Source: Altererythrobacter sp. C41 (lineage in GTDB: Bacteria > Pseudomonadota > Alphaproteobacteria > Sphingomonadales > Sphingomonadaceae). From it: 64,000 nucleotides of DNA. The translations under genes were made by a program, and so were the position numbers. How positions within the stretch are numbered: position 1 is the stretch's first letter; each line of letters opens with the position of its first letter. The stretch is from assembly GCF_016803135.1 (NCBI RefSeq), contig NZ_JAEVFE010000003.1, positions 293,599 through 357,598 of the forward strand, in the 5' to 3' direction. The notes below the pieces were generated by a model that was not told the DNA's origin, ran no database searches, and saw only the letters and a list, made by a program, of their open reading frames with translations. Positions 8,974-17,910 of this stretch are shown here, one piece after another.

Positions 8974-9008
8974 TAGACGCGGCGGGCGACCTTGTCAGCC
9001 GCGTTTCG

Positions 9009-9626
9009 TCAGAGCGCGGGGTTGTTGTAGCTGTGCCAGGTGAGCAGCGACACGGCGCCGCGATGCGGCCGCCAGGCGTCGGCGAGCGCGCGGGTTTCCT
9101 TTTCGGAGGGACGCGCGTCGAGGCCGAGGATCTTGCCGATCCCGACCTGCACGGCGAGGTCGCCCGCCGGCCAGATGTCGGGCCGCCCCTCGGCGAAAAG
9201 CAGGTAGATCTCGGCCGACCAGCGGCCGATGCCCTTGATCCGCGTGAGCTCGGCGATCGCTTCCTCGTCGTCGGCGGGAAGGGCTTCGAAGTCGAGTTCC
9301 CCGCTCACCACGAGCTCGCACAGCGAGCGGGCATAGCCCTGTTTCTGGCGCGAGAGGCCGCAGGCACGCAGCGTATCGAAATCGCGCGCCAGCAGTTCGG
9401 TCGGTGCCACTTCCTCGCCCAGTTCCGCCTCCAGCTTGCGCCAGACCGATGCGGCGGCGGCGACGCTGACCTGCTGGCCGACGATCGTGCGCAGCAGCGT
9501 CTGATATCCGGTCGGCCGGATGCGCGGTTCGGGATAGCCGACGCGCGCCAGCGCCTCCGCCAGCCGGGGTTCGCGCGTAGCCACTTCGTCCAGTCCTTCG
9601 CGCAACTGCTCGCTCGTCAATCCCAT
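9009..9626 (-). CDS. DNA-3-methyladenine glycosylase II family (HhH-GPD)
   Basis: Excises alkylated bases, the first step of base-excision repair. The 205 aa contain the helix-hairpin-helix [17 protein letters not shown] and, 20 residues on, the catalytic Asp in WPAGDLAVQ, the AlkA-type arrangement. The first half has [16 protein letters not shown], typical of the superfamily. The start at 9626 is chosen because 30 upstream in-frame residues are unconserved and would overlap the divergent ferredoxin start. No Ada or AlkB gene is adjacent. Confidence 0.92.
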   Translation of the reverse strand: MGLTSEQLREGLDEVATREPRLAEALARVGYPEPRIRPTGYQTLLRTIVGQQVSVAAAASVWRKLEAELGEEVAPTELLARDFDTLRACGLSRQKQGYARSLCELVVSGELDFEALPADDEEAIAELTRIKGIGRWSAEIYLLFAEGRPDIWPAGDLAVQVGIGKILGLDARPSEKETRALADAWRPHRGAVSLLTWHSYNNPAL

Positions 9627-9715
9627 CGCCGCCCGCTTGCCTTCATTCGTTCGATTGCTTAGCAGCCCGCGCAAAGCGGTCCGCTTCGGGCCCAGCCATA
9701 AGGGAAGAGCAAGCA

Positions 9716-10033
9716 ATGCCCAAGCTGATCGTCGTCAATCGCGCCGGCGAGGAATCCGCCATCGACGTGGCCGACGGCCTGACGGTGATGGAAGCCATCC
9801 GCGACAACGGGTTCGACGAGCTTCTGGCCCTGTGCGGTGGCTGCTGCTCATGCGCGACCTGCCACGTGCATGTCGACCCGGCGTTCAAGGGCAGCCTGCC
9901 TGCGATGAGCGAGGACGAGGACGACCTGCTCGAAAGCAGCGACCATCGGAACGAGAACTCGCGGCTGGGTTGCCAGATTCCCTTCACCGACGATCTCGAC
10001 GGCCTGAAAGTGACCATCGCCCAGGAAGATTGA
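9716..10033 (+). CDS. 2Fe-2S ferredoxin, adrenodoxin type
   Basis: A small electron carrier of 105 aa. Cluster ligands are the cysteines in [15 protein letters not shown] plus the later one in RLGCQIP, the spacing of vertebrate-type and bacterial P450/Isc ferredoxins. One unusual extra Cys replaces the usual Ser of CGGSCSC. Acidic residues ([11 protein letters not shown]) mark the docking surface. No P450 or isc genes flank it, so its partner is unknown. Confidence 0.95.
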   Translation: MPKLIVVNRAGEESAIDVADGLTVMEAIRDNGFDELLALCGGCCSCATCHVHVDPAFKGSLPAMSEDEDDLLESSDHRNENSRLGCQIPFTDDLDGLKVTIAQED

Positions 10034-10037
10034 GAAC

Positions 10038-10192
10038 CGATCCTCCCCATTTTGCGAAGCCAAATGAGGAGGGGGACCGCGACACGCGAAGCGGCTCGTG
10101 GTGGAGGGGCCTTGCGTGACCTCGCCCCTCCGTCAGACGCCTGCGGCGTCTGCCACCTCCCCATTTGTGCTCCGCAAAAAATGGGGAGGATC
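10038..10192 (+). repeat. 155-bp intergenic repeat with terminal inverted repeats, copy 1
   Basis: The ends are inverted repeats: GATCCTCCCCATTTTGCG at the left and, reverse-complemented, GATCCTCCCCATTTTTTGCG at the right. The interior carries further hairpins, including GACGCCTGCGGCGTC. The reverse complement of copy 2 (24208-24362) matches it along nearly the whole length, for example in the shared string GAAGCGGCTCGTGGTGGAGG. It has no coding content and resembles a MITE- or REP-like element. It lies between the ferredoxin and cysteine synthase genes. Confidence 0.85.
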
Positions 10193-10276
10193 TGAAGATC
10201 AGATCATAGGACTCGTATCCCCCGGCAAACCGCAATTGCATTGCGCGGGCGCGCCCGGAAACCTAGCTCTACACCG

Positions 10277-11278
10277 ATGACCGCACCTGCGCCCACTCCC
10301 GATACCCTCAAACTCATCGGCAACACGCCGCTCGTCCTGCTCAAAGGGCCGAGCGAGGCGGCCGATTGCGAGATCTGGGGCAAATGCGAATTCGCCAACC
10401 CCGGCGCCAGCGTGAAGGATCGCGCGGCGCTCGGCATCATCCGCGATGCCGAGGCGCGCGGAGAGCTCGAGCCCGGCGGCTGCGTGGTCGAGGGGACGGC
10501 GGGCAACACCGGCATCGGCATCGCGCTCGTCGCCAATGCGCTCGGCTACCGCACGATCATCGTCATGCCGGACAACCAGAGCCGCGAGAAAATGGCGACC
10601 CTGCGCGCGCTTGGCGCCGAGCTCGTGCTTGTGCCGCCGACCAAGTATTCGGATTGCAACCACTTCGTCCACACCAGCCGCCGCCTTGCGGAAGAGACCG
10701 AAGGCGCGATCTGGGCCAACCAGTTCGACAACGTCGCCAACCGCAAGGCGCATATCGAGGGGACCGCGGCCGAGCTCTGGCAGCAGCTCGAAGGCCGGAT
10801 CGACGGGTTCACCTGCGCAGCAGGCACCGGCGGGACCATCGCCGGCGTCGGCATGGGCCTCAAGGAATTCGACGAGAAGGTGACCATCGCGCTCACCGAT
10901 CCGCACGGCGCGGCGCTGTTCAACTTCTACGCGCACGGTGAGCTCAAGGCTGAAGGCAGCTCGGTCGCCGAGGGGATCGGGCAGGGACGGATCACCGCCA
11001 ATCTCGAAGGCGCGCCGATCGACACCCAGTTCCGCGTTTCCGACGAGGAAGGGCTCGAATGGGTCGCGCGCCTTCTGCGCGACGAGGGGCTCTGCCTCGG
11101 CTTGTCCTCGGGCATCAACGTCGCCGGGGCGGTCGCGCTCGGCCGCCAGCTCGGCAAGGGATCGCGCGTGGCGACGGTGCTGTGCGACACCGGCTTCCGC
11201 TATCTCTCCACGCTTTACAACCGCGAATGGCTCGAGGCGAAGGGCCTGCCGGTGTTCGACTGGCTCGAACGCGATTGA
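10277..11278 (+). CDS. cysK: Cysteine synthase A (O-acetylserine sulfhydrylase)
   Basis: PLP enzyme making cysteine from O-acetylserine and sulfide. The 333 aa carry NPGASVKDRAA with the PLP lysine, EGTAGNTGIG for cofactor phosphate and substrate binding (family consensus EPTSGNTG), and GTGGTIAG for the phosphate cup. The start at 10277 gives the family-like opening LKLIGNTPLVLL; the 12 upstream in-frame residues are not conserved. It could also be a cystathionine beta-synthase-like paralogue, as the substitution at EGTAG is slightly unusual. It acts downstream of the sulfate-reduction operon at 40-44 kb. Confidence 0.92.
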   Translation: MTAPAPTPDTLKLIGNTPLVLLKGPSEAADCEIWGKCEFANPGASVKDRAALGIIRDAEARGELEPGGCVVEGTAGNTGIGIALVANALGYRTIIVMPDNQSREKMATLRALGAELVLVPPTKYSDCNHFVHTSRRLAEETEGAIWANQFDNVANRKAHIEGTAAELWQQLEGRIDGFTCAAGTGGTIAGVGMGLKEFDEKVTIALTDPHGAALFNFYAHGELKAEGSSVAEGIGQGRITANLEGAPIDTQFRVSDEEGLEWVARLLRDEGLCLGLSSGINVAGAVALGRQLGKGSRVATVLCDTGFRYLSTLYNREWLEAKGLPVFDWLERD

Positions 11279-11308
11279 CTGGCCTGCGCGAAGGCGTAGC
11301 CTGACTAT

Positions 11309-11677
11309 ATGCGCAGAATCAGCGACTTTCTCGGTGCGAGGCGCCGGGGCGGGCCCGAGGAAACCGCGGTCGGCATCGCGGGCACGCGTTCGGAATCGCT
11401 GCACCGGCTGCAGGTCGGGCTCTCGGGTCTCGCGGCGATCGTTTTGATGCTCGCGCTTGCCAGCGTGATCATGGAGCGGGCCAACCGTACCGAGGCCGCC
11501 AGCGTGCCCGATGCCGCGGCAACCGTGCTGCCACCGCCGGTGCACAGCCAGCAGAACGATCCCCTGGCCGATGCTGGGGTCGTTCCCGACGTTCCGGCGC
11601 GACCTACCCCGACGCCAACGTCCACCCAGGTTCCGGTGATAGTGCTCGATCCGGACGATGCGACCGACCCGGAATAA
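11309..11677 (+). CDS. Hypothetical single-pass membrane protein
   Basis: 122 aa, not recognised. An Arg-rich N-terminus is followed by one hydrophobic helix (GLSGLAAIVLMLALASVI, about residues 38-55) and then a Pro/Thr/Ala-rich tail, probably periplasmic. It starts 30 bp after cysK and its 3' end overlaps the next gene by 20 bp, so the two probably function together. Confidence 0.7.
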   Translation: MRRISDFLGARRRGGPEETAVGIAGTRSESLHRLQVGLSGLAAIVLMLALASVIMERANRTEAASVPDAAATVLPPPVHSQQNDPLADAGVVPDVPARPTPTPTSTQVPVIVLDPDDATDPE

Positions 11678-12437
11678 GCTGATGATCCTCGCGGTTGCGG
11701 GGGCGATCGCCGTTGCGCTTGCGGGCTGGGGGCTCGCGGGGGCGGGGCGCCCCAAGCCCGTTCTGGGCCTCTTCACCACGCTGCCGATCTACTGGGCGGA
11801 AGCCGCCGACATGTCCGCGATGCTCGACCGGCAAGCGCATCCGGGCTGGGTTCGCGGGGCGCTGGAAGACCGCTTCGAACTCCTTCCCCTCGATACGCTC
11901 GCGGCCCCGGAAAGCGGCACGGCCCGGGATCTCGACGACATCGACGTTCTGCTCCTTGCTCAGCCGCGCGCGCTGTCGCCACAGGAGAACGTCGCGCTCG
12001 ACGACTGGGTTCGCGCGGGCGGCCATGTGCTGGTCTTCGCCGATCCCCTGCTGACGGCGGAGTCGCGGTTCGCGATCGGCGACCGGCGCCGACCGCAGGA
12101 CGTCGCGCTGCTTTCGCCGATCCTCGGCCGCTGGGGCCTGGAGATGCATTTCGATCCCGAGCAGACCGGTGGCGAGCGAACGATCGCTACCGATAGCGCG
12201 CCGCTTCCGGTGAACCTCGCGGGAACGCTCCATCCGGCCGAGGGCTATCCGACGAGCACCGAGGACTGCTGGATCGCCTACGACCGGCTGTTTGCGCAGT
12301 GCGCCATCGAACAGGGCAAGGCCACGGTAATCGCCGATGCCGCACTGTTCGAGGACGCCGAAGGCGAGGGGCGGGCGGTTCGGGCCGATGCCCTCGAATG
12401 GCTGACCGCCAGCGCCTTCGGCAGCGGCCGGCGCTGA
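11658..12437 (+). CDS. Membrane-anchored protein with a GldG/DUF4350-like domain
   Basis: 259 aa with a single N-terminal membrane anchor (MILAVAGAIAVALAGWGLAG). The soluble part has TTLPIYW, a segment LDDIDVLLLAQPRALSPQE and VRAGGHVLVFADPLL, which resembles the Rossmann-like periplasmic domain of GldG-type ABC transporter auxiliary proteins. No ABC ATPase is adjacent. The gene overlaps the preceding membrane protein. Its role is unknown; it lies just upstream of the dcw cluster but is separated from it by 317 bp. Confidence 0.75.
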   Translation: MRPTRNKLMILAVAGAIAVALAGWGLAGAGRPKPVLGLFTTLPIYWAEAADMSAMLDRQAHPGWVRGALEDRFELLPLDTLAAPESGTARDLDDIDVLLLAQPRALSPQENVALDDWVRAGGHVLVFADPLLTAESRFAIGDRRRPQDVALLSPILGRWGLEMHFDPEQTGGERTIATDSAPLPVNLAGTLHPAEGYPTSTEDCWIAYDRLFAQCAIEQGKATVIADAALFEDAEGEGRAVRADALEWLTASAFGSGRR

Positions 12438-12754
12438 CCTTCGTCATGATCGGGGATTTCACGGGACGGCACCCGGATTCCACGGGGATCAGGCGGGGAT
12501 CCCAGGGAAAATCGCGTCTGGTCGCGGGCCTAAGAGTGATTTTGAGTTCAGAATTTTCACTTACCAAGCAACAGTTTACCGACTCATCCCCGATAATCCC
12601 CTAAATTTCCCTTTCTTCCCGCATTTTGCCGGTTTAGAAATGTCTTCCATCGGACAGGTCGTCTCGTGCTGCGCCCCGATTCGCGGGGTGAGCCGCCAGT
12701 GTTTGCGCGCTGGCGGGGGCGGGGAAGGCATGTCCGCAGGAGCAAACCCTTTGG
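12438..12754. other. Non-coding leader of the dcw cluster
   Basis: This 317-bp stretch has no supported gene. It is notably more AT-rich than its surroundings between about 12540 and 12650 and must hold the promoter of the division cluster. I cannot place a convincing -35/-10 pair or the repeated MraZ operator boxes known from other bacteria. The G-rich segment directly before mraZ may contribute to operator or leader structure. Confidence 0.5.
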
Positions 12755-13276
12755 GTGATGGGGGCGGACCCGGTGCCGGAGGCGCAGAAGTTCACAGGAT
12801 TTAGCGGTCAGGCCTTGTCGCTGGCAGGCGACAAGGGCCGCTACGTCCTGCCCTCCGCCTTCCGCAATCTCGTCAAGGAATCGAGCGACGGCCGCGTCCT
12901 TTGTATCGACAAGCATCCCAAGCTCGATTGCCTGGTCGGTTTCGGCCTCTCGCGTCACGACGAACTCGAAGCGCAACTCGACCGCGAAGAGGACATGGCC
13001 TGGAAGCGCGGGCTCGACTTCGATCGCGACACGCGCGCGGCACAGCTCTTCGGCTACATGCGCGTCCCGTTCGACGACAGCGGGCGTTTCGTCATGCCCT
13101 CGCACCTCGTGCGCCTGGGCAAGATCGAGGACCAGCTCTACTTCCACGGGCTCGGCCGCTTCTTCACGATCTGGAACCCGGCCGAACTGGCGCGGATGAA
13201 CGACGACTGGGCGAGCGCCAAGGGTGCCTGCGCGGATCTCGTGGCCGAGCACGAAGCCAAGGCGGCGCGCAAATGA
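12755..13276 (+). CDS. mraZ: Transcriptional regulator MraZ
   Basis: AbrB-fold DNA-binding protein encoded first in dcw clusters and autoregulating them. The 173 aa contain two repeats of the fold: [20 protein letters not shown] near the N-terminus and [17 protein letters not shown] in the middle. Two start codons lie side by side, GTG at 12755 and ATG at 12758. Its stop overlaps the rsmH ATG. It is slightly longer than the common 145-150 aa, mainly through the C-terminal tail. Confidence 0.95.
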   Translation: MMGADPVPEAQKFTGFSGQALSLAGDKGRYVLPSAFRNLVKESSDGRVLCIDKHPKLDCLVGFGLSRHDELEAQLDREEDMAWKRGLDFDRDTRAAQLFGYMRVPFDDSGRFVMPSHLVRLGKIEDQLYFHGLGRFFTIWNPAELARMNDDWASAKGACADLVAEHEAKAARK

Positions 13277-14217
13277 GCGGCCCCGCGACCCCGCACGTCC
13301 CGGTGCTTCTCGACGAAGTGCTCGCCGCACTCGCTCCGCGCCCGGGCGACGTGATCGTCGATGCCACGTTCGGCGCGGGCGGATACACGCGCGCGCTGCT
13401 CGACGCCGGTGCGACCGTCCACGCCTTCGACCGCGATCCCGACGCGATCGCCGCCGGTCGCACCTGGCCGGAAACCTCCGAGGAGCCTCCGCGTCTCGTG
13501 CTCCATCCCCGGCGCTTCTCCGAAATGGTCGAGGCGCTGGGCGAAGCCGGTGTGGCACAAGTCGATGGCGTCGCAATGGATATCGGCGTGTCCTCGATGC
13601 AGCTCGACCAGGCGGAGCGTGGCTTCGCCTTCTCCGCCGACGGGCCGCTCGACATGACGATGAGCCAGTCCGGCCCCAACGCGGCCGATTTCGTCAACAA
13701 TGCGGACGAGGCGGAGATCGCCGACGTGCTCTACCGCTATGGCGAGGAGCGCCAGTCGCGCCGGGTCGCGCGCGCGATCGTTGCGGCGCGGCCGCTTTCG
13801 ACGACCGGCGATCTGGCCCGCGTGGTGCGCAAGGCGCTCGGTTACCGCGCCGGTGCGCCGAAGGACCCGGCGACGCGCAGCTTCCAGGCGATCCGCATCC
13901 ACGTCAACGCCGAGCTCGACGAACTCATGACGGGCCTTGCCGCAGCGGAAAGGCTGCTGCGCGAGGGCGGCCGGCTCGCGGTCGTCAGCTTCCACAGCCT
14001 CGAGGACCGTATCGTGAAGCGCTTCCTGCGCGAAGCCTCCGCCGTGACCGCAGGGTCGCGCCATCTGCCGCAGGTCGAAGCTGCGCCCGCAGCATTCGCC
14101 AGGGTGTCGCGGGCCGTGCGCCCGGGCGAGGCCGAGGTTGCGCGCAATCCGCGCGCACGCTCGGCCGTATTGCGTCACGCGGTCCGCACCGCCGCGCCGG
14201 CGCGGGAGGCGGCATGA
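13273..14217 (+). CDS. rsmH: 16S rRNA (cytosine-1402-N4) methyltransferase
   Basis: Methylates C1402 of 16S rRNA using SAM. The 314 aa open with [13 protein letters not shown]; the SAM-binding motif is [17 protein letters not shown]. The family segment [18 protein letters not shown] and the C-terminal [14 protein letters not shown] are clear. It lies between mraZ and ftsL with ATGA overlaps on both sides. Also known as MraW. Confidence 0.97.
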   Translation: MSGPATPHVPVLLDEVLAALAPRPGDVIVDATFGAGGYTRALLDAGATVHAFDRDPDAIAAGRTWPETSEEPPRLVLHPRRFSEMVEALGEAGVAQVDGVAMDIGVSSMQLDQAERGFAFSADGPLDMTMSQSGPNAADFVNNADEAEIADVLYRYGEERQSRRVARAIVAARPLSTTGDLARVVRKALGYRAGAPKDPATRSFQAIRIHVNAELDELMTGLAAAERLLREGGRLAVVSFHSLEDRIVKRFLREASAVTAGSRHLPQVEAAPAAFARVSRAVRPGEAEVARNPRARSAVLRHAVRTAAPAREAA

Positions 14218-14726
14218 TGACCGTCGGCAGCCGCATGCGTCAGATCGGCTGGGCCGTCGTGCTCAGCATCTGCCTCGCCGGTTTCGTCGTGCTGACCTTC
14301 CGGGTCAATGCGGTGAAGAGCGAGGTGCGCCTGGCCGAACGCCAGATCATCGCGCTCGAGCGCGAGAACCTGCTGCTCGAAACCGAGTTCGAAACCCGCG
14401 CCAACCAGCAGCAGCTCGCCAACTGGAACCGGGTCGAGTTCGGCTATCAGGCGCCGCGCGCCGACCAGTTCCTCGACAACGAGCGCGAGCTCGCCGCGCT
14501 CGGCCTGCCGCGCGCGATCGGCGGGCCGGAACCGATCCGCGTCGCCCGTGCGCCTGCCGCGGAGACGATGAAGTTCCCGAAGATGGTTTCTCCCGTCACC
14601 GGCGAGCCGGCCGGCGTGGAGGACGATCGCCCTGAGGGCGAGGCAGTCGCCAGCACGCGCTCGCTGGCCGACCGGTTGTCCGGCCGGGTCGCGTTCGAGA
14701 CGGCGTTCGCAGAGTTCTCCGAATGA
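14214..14726 (+). CDS. ftsL: Cell division protein FtsL
   Basis: Bitopic divisome protein that forms the FtsQLB complex and helps activate FtsWI. The 170 aa have a short cytoplasmic end, one membrane helix ([17 protein letters not shown]) and then a coiled coil ([21 protein letters not shown]) in the periplasm. The C-terminal extension of about 80 residues is longer than in E. coli FtsL (121 aa). Sequence conservation in FtsL is low, so position between rsmH and ftsI carries much of the weight. It overlaps both neighbours by 4 bp. Confidence 0.9.
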   Translation: MMTVGSRMRQIGWAVVLSICLAGFVVLTFRVNAVKSEVRLAERQIIALERENLLLETEFETRANQQQLANWNRVEFGYQAPRADQFLDNERELAALGLPRAIGGPEPIRVARAPAAETMKFPKMVSPVTGEPAGVEDDRPEGEAVASTRSLADRLSGRVAFETAFAEFSE

Positions 14727-16444
14727 ACGCGCTGACCGTCAGCACGGCGATCTCGGTCGGCCGGGTTCATCTGATCACCAACCGCCAGCGCTCGCTCACC
14801 GTCGCGCGCTGGCGCGCGCTGTGGCTGGCACTGCTGTTCGTGGCGATCGGCGTCGTCGCGCTCGTGCGGATCGCGTTCCTCGGCCTCAGCGACCGCGCCA
14901 CCACCGTCGCCTCGCTCGAGGAGGCGCTGCTCCCGCCGCGCGGCGAGATCACCGACCGCAACGGCGTGCCGCTCGCCCGCGCCTTCCCCGCTTACGCGCT
15001 GTGGTACAATCCCGAGGCGCTCGGCGAGGATGGAGAGCCGCTGGTCAAGGACCCGAAGCAGGTCGCGGCCGAACTCGTGGCGATCTTCCCCGAACTCGAC
15101 GTGGAGCAGGTCGCCGAGCAACTCGCGTCGGGCAAGCCCGGCTATATCCGCCGCCGCGTCCTGCCCGAGGACGCCAACCGCGTGCAGGCGATCGGCGAGC
15201 TCGCACTGGAGATGCCGCAGGAGACCGACCGCTATTACCCGCAGGGGCACATGGCCGCGCACGTCCTCGGTTATGTCGACGCGATGGGCAATGGCCAGGT
15301 CGGGATGGAGCAGGTTCTCGACGAGCGCCTGACCGATCCAGCGCGCCGCGGCGAGCCGGCCGCGCTGTCGATCGACGTGCGGGTGCAGGGCGCCCTCGAA
15401 GACGAACTGCGCCGCGGCATGCTCGCAGTCAACGCGCTCGGCGCCGCCGGGATCGTGCTCGACGTCGACACCGGGGAAGTCCTCGCGCTCGCCTCGCTGC
15501 CCGAGTTCAACCCGAACAAGATCGACGTCGAAGGCGAATCGTACATGTTCAACCGGGTGACCAACCAGGTCTACGAACTCGGATCGACCTTCAAGCCGCT
15601 CACCGTCGCCGCGGCGATCGACGCCGGAGTGGTGCGCGACTTCGGCTACCGCTACGATGCGAGGCCCGTGCCCATCGCCGGTTACACGATCAAGGACAGT
15701 CACCCGCTCGGCGCGACGCTCAACGTGCCCGAGGCGCTGATCCATTCGTCGAACACCGTGACGGCGCGGATCGCGGACGAACTCGGCCCGGAACGCCTGC
15801 GTCAGACGATGATCGACCTGGGCATGAACGAGCGGCCCTATATCGAGCTGCCGGCGCGCGGCATGCCGATCTGGCCGAGTGAGGATTGGTCGCGCATCCG
15901 CACCATGACGGTCGGTTTCGGTCACGGCATCGCGGTCACCCCGCTGCACCTCGCGAGCGCCTACGCTGCCATGGTCAACGGCGGCATCTGGCGGCCGACG
16001 ACGATGCATAAGCTCGAGCCCGGCGAAGCGCCCCGGGGTCGCCGCGTGTTCAAGGCTTCGACCAGCGCGCGCATGCGCCAGCTCCTGCGGATGATCGCCG
16101 CCTACGGCACCGGCCGCAACGCCAACGCACCGGGTTACCGCGTCGGCGGCAAGACCGGATCGGCCGAGAAGCCGGGCGCAGGCGGCTATCAGCGCAGTGC
16201 GCTCATCTCGACGTTCGCCGCAGCCTTCCCGATGGATCGCCCGCGCTACGTGGTCGTCGCCATGCTCGACGAGCCCAAGGGCACCACGGCCAGCTCGTTC
16301 CAGCGGACCGCCGCCTGGAATGCGGCGCCGATCGTCGGCAATCTCATTCCGCGCATCGGGCCGCTGCTCGGCGTGCGTCCGGACGATGCGCGAGACGTCG
16401 ACATCAGCGATCTGCGGCCGCTGATCGGCGGAGGGGACAAGTGA
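14723..16444 (+). CDS. ftsI: Septal peptidoglycan transpeptidase FtsI (PBP3)
   Basis: Class B penicillin-binding protein crosslinking septal peptidoglycan with FtsW. The 573 aa have one N-terminal transmembrane helix (about 31-54), a pedestal domain starting at PPRGEITDRNG, and the transpeptidase domain with STFK (S288, K291), the SxN motif in HSSNT (about 342-344) and KTG at 477-479. All catalytic motifs are intact. GTGA overlap with murE follows. Confidence 0.97.
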   Translation: MNALTVSTAISVGRVHLITNRQRSLTVARWRALWLALLFVAIGVVALVRIAFLGLSDRATTVASLEEALLPPRGEITDRNGVPLARAFPAYALWYNPEALGEDGEPLVKDPKQVAAELVAIFPELDVEQVAEQLASGKPGYIRRRVLPEDANRVQAIGELALEMPQETDRYYPQGHMAAHVLGYVDAMGNGQVGMEQVLDERLTDPARRGEPAALSIDVRVQGALEDELRRGMLAVNALGAAGIVLDVDTGEVLALASLPEFNPNKIDVEGESYMFNRVTNQVYELGSTFKPLTVAAAIDAGVVRDFGYRYDARPVPIAGYTIKDSHPLGATLNVPEALIHSSNTVTARIADELGPERLRQTMIDLGMNERPYIELPARGMPIWPSEDWSRIRTMTVGFGHGIAVTPLHLASAYAAMVNGGIWRPTTMHKLEPGEAPRGRRVFKASTSARMRQLLRMIAAYGTGRNANAPGYRVGGKTGSAEKPGAGGYQRSALISTFAAAFPMDRPRYVVVAMLDEPKGTTASSFQRTAAWNAAPIVGNLIPRIGPLLGVRPDDARDVDISDLRPLIGGGDK

Positions 16445-17910
16445 GGCTGGCGCGGCTGGTCAGCGCCGCCGGAATGACGCCCGGCAGCGACTCCGATGTC
16501 CAGGTCACGGGCTTCGCGATCGATCACCGCAAGGTCGCGCCCGGCACGGTCTTCGGCGCCTTCCGCGGCAGCGCCTTCAACGGCGAGGACTTCATTCCGG
16601 CTGCGATCGCGGCGGGCGCCGTGGCGGTGGTCGCCCGGCCGGACGTGCGCGTGGAAGGCGCGGTCCATATCGCCGATGCCGAACCGCGCCGCGCCTTCGC
16701 CCGGCTGGCCGCGCAGTTCTTCGCGCCTGTGCCGCCGACGATCGTCGCGGTGACCGGCACCAACGGCAAGACCTCGACCGTCGAGATGACCCGGCAGCTC
16801 TGGCGCATGGCGGGCGAACGCGCGGCGTCGATCGGCACGCTCGGCGTCACCACATCGGACGAGAGCGTTTCGACCGGCCTCACCACGCCCGACATCGTCA
16901 CTTTCCTTTCGAACATGAGCGGACTCGCGCGCGAGGGCGTGACGCATGTCGCCTACGAGGCCTCGAGCCACGGGCTGTCGCAGTTCCGCAACGAGGGCCT
17001 TCGAGTCTCCGCCGCCGCCTTCACCAACTTCAGCCGCGACCATCTCGACTATCATGCGAGCATGGAAGACTACTTCGCGGCCAAGATGCGGCTGATCGAC
17101 GAAGTCGTATCGGACAATGCCGCCGTGGTCGTCTGGACGGGCAAGGGCGAATGGGCCGACCGCGCGATCGAACATGCGCGCCGCCGCTCGCTGCGTGTCC
17201 TGACGGTGGGCGAGCGCGGCGAGCACATCCGCCTGATCGCCCATGCGCCCACCCAACTCGGGCAGGAATTGACGGTCGAACACGCCGGCGAGCGGCGCAC
17301 GATCCGCCTGCCGTTGATCGGCGCCTATCAGGTCGCCAATGCCCTGGTCGCGGCGGGCCTGGTGATCGCCACCGGCGGCCGCCCTGCGGCGACGCTGGAC
17401 GGCGTCGCGCGGCTGCAGCCGGTGCGCGGACGCCTGGAACGCGCCGTGATCGCACCGTCGGGCGCGCCGGTCTACGTCGACTACGCTCATACGCCCGACG
17501 CGCTGGAGGCGGCGATCGCCGCGCTCCGCCCGCATGTGGCCGGACGGCTGATCACCGTGTTCGGCGCCGGTGGAGACCGCGATACCGGCAAGCGTGCCGA
17601 GATGGGCCGTGTCGCCAGCGAGCATTCGGATGCGGTCATCGTGACCGACGACAATCCGCGCAGCGAGGATCCGGCGGTGATCCGCGGCGCGATCATGTCC
17701 GGCGCGCCCGGCGCGACCGAAATCGGCGACCGGCGCGAGGCGATCTGCGCTGCCATCGAAATGACCGACGCGGATGATATCGTGCTGATCGCCGGCAAGG
17801 GTCACGAGCAGGGCCAGATCGTAGGTTCGGGAGAGACGATGCGGGTGTTGCCATTCGACGATGTGACGGTCGCGCGCGAATGCGCCGCGGCGCAAGGCGG
17901 CCAGGCATGA
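16441..17910 (+). CDS. murE: UDP-MurNAc-tripeptide synthetase (meso-diaminopimelate adding)
   Basis: Adds the third stem-peptide residue. The 489 aa carry the ATP-binding GTNGKTST at 106-113 and the DNPR motif at 404-407, which marks enzymes specific for meso-diaminopimelate rather than lysine. The start is the GTG at 16441, overlapping the ftsI stop (GTGA); no better ATG exists near the conserved N-terminus. Confidence 0.97.
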   Translation: MRLARLVSAAGMTPGSDSDVQVTGFAIDHRKVAPGTVFGAFRGSAFNGEDFIPAAIAAGAVAVVARPDVRVEGAVHIADAEPRRAFARLAAQFFAPVPPTIVAVTGTNGKTSTVEMTRQLWRMAGERAASIGTLGVTTSDESVSTGLTTPDIVTFLSNMSGLAREGVTHVAYEASSHGLSQFRNEGLRVSAAAFTNFSRDHLDYHASMEDYFAAKMRLIDEVVSDNAAVVVWTGKGEWADRAIEHARRRSLRVLTVGERGEHIRLIAHAPTQLGQELTVEHAGERRTIRLPLIGAYQVANALVAAGLVIATGGRPAATLDGVARLQPVRGRLERAVIAPSGAPVYVDYAHTPDALEAAIAALRPHVAGRLITVFGAGGDRDTGKRAEMGRVASEHSDAVIVTDDNPRSEDPAVIRGAIMSGAPGATEIGDRREAICAAIEMTDADDIVLIAGKGHEQGQIVGSGETMRVLPFDDVTVARECAAAQGGQA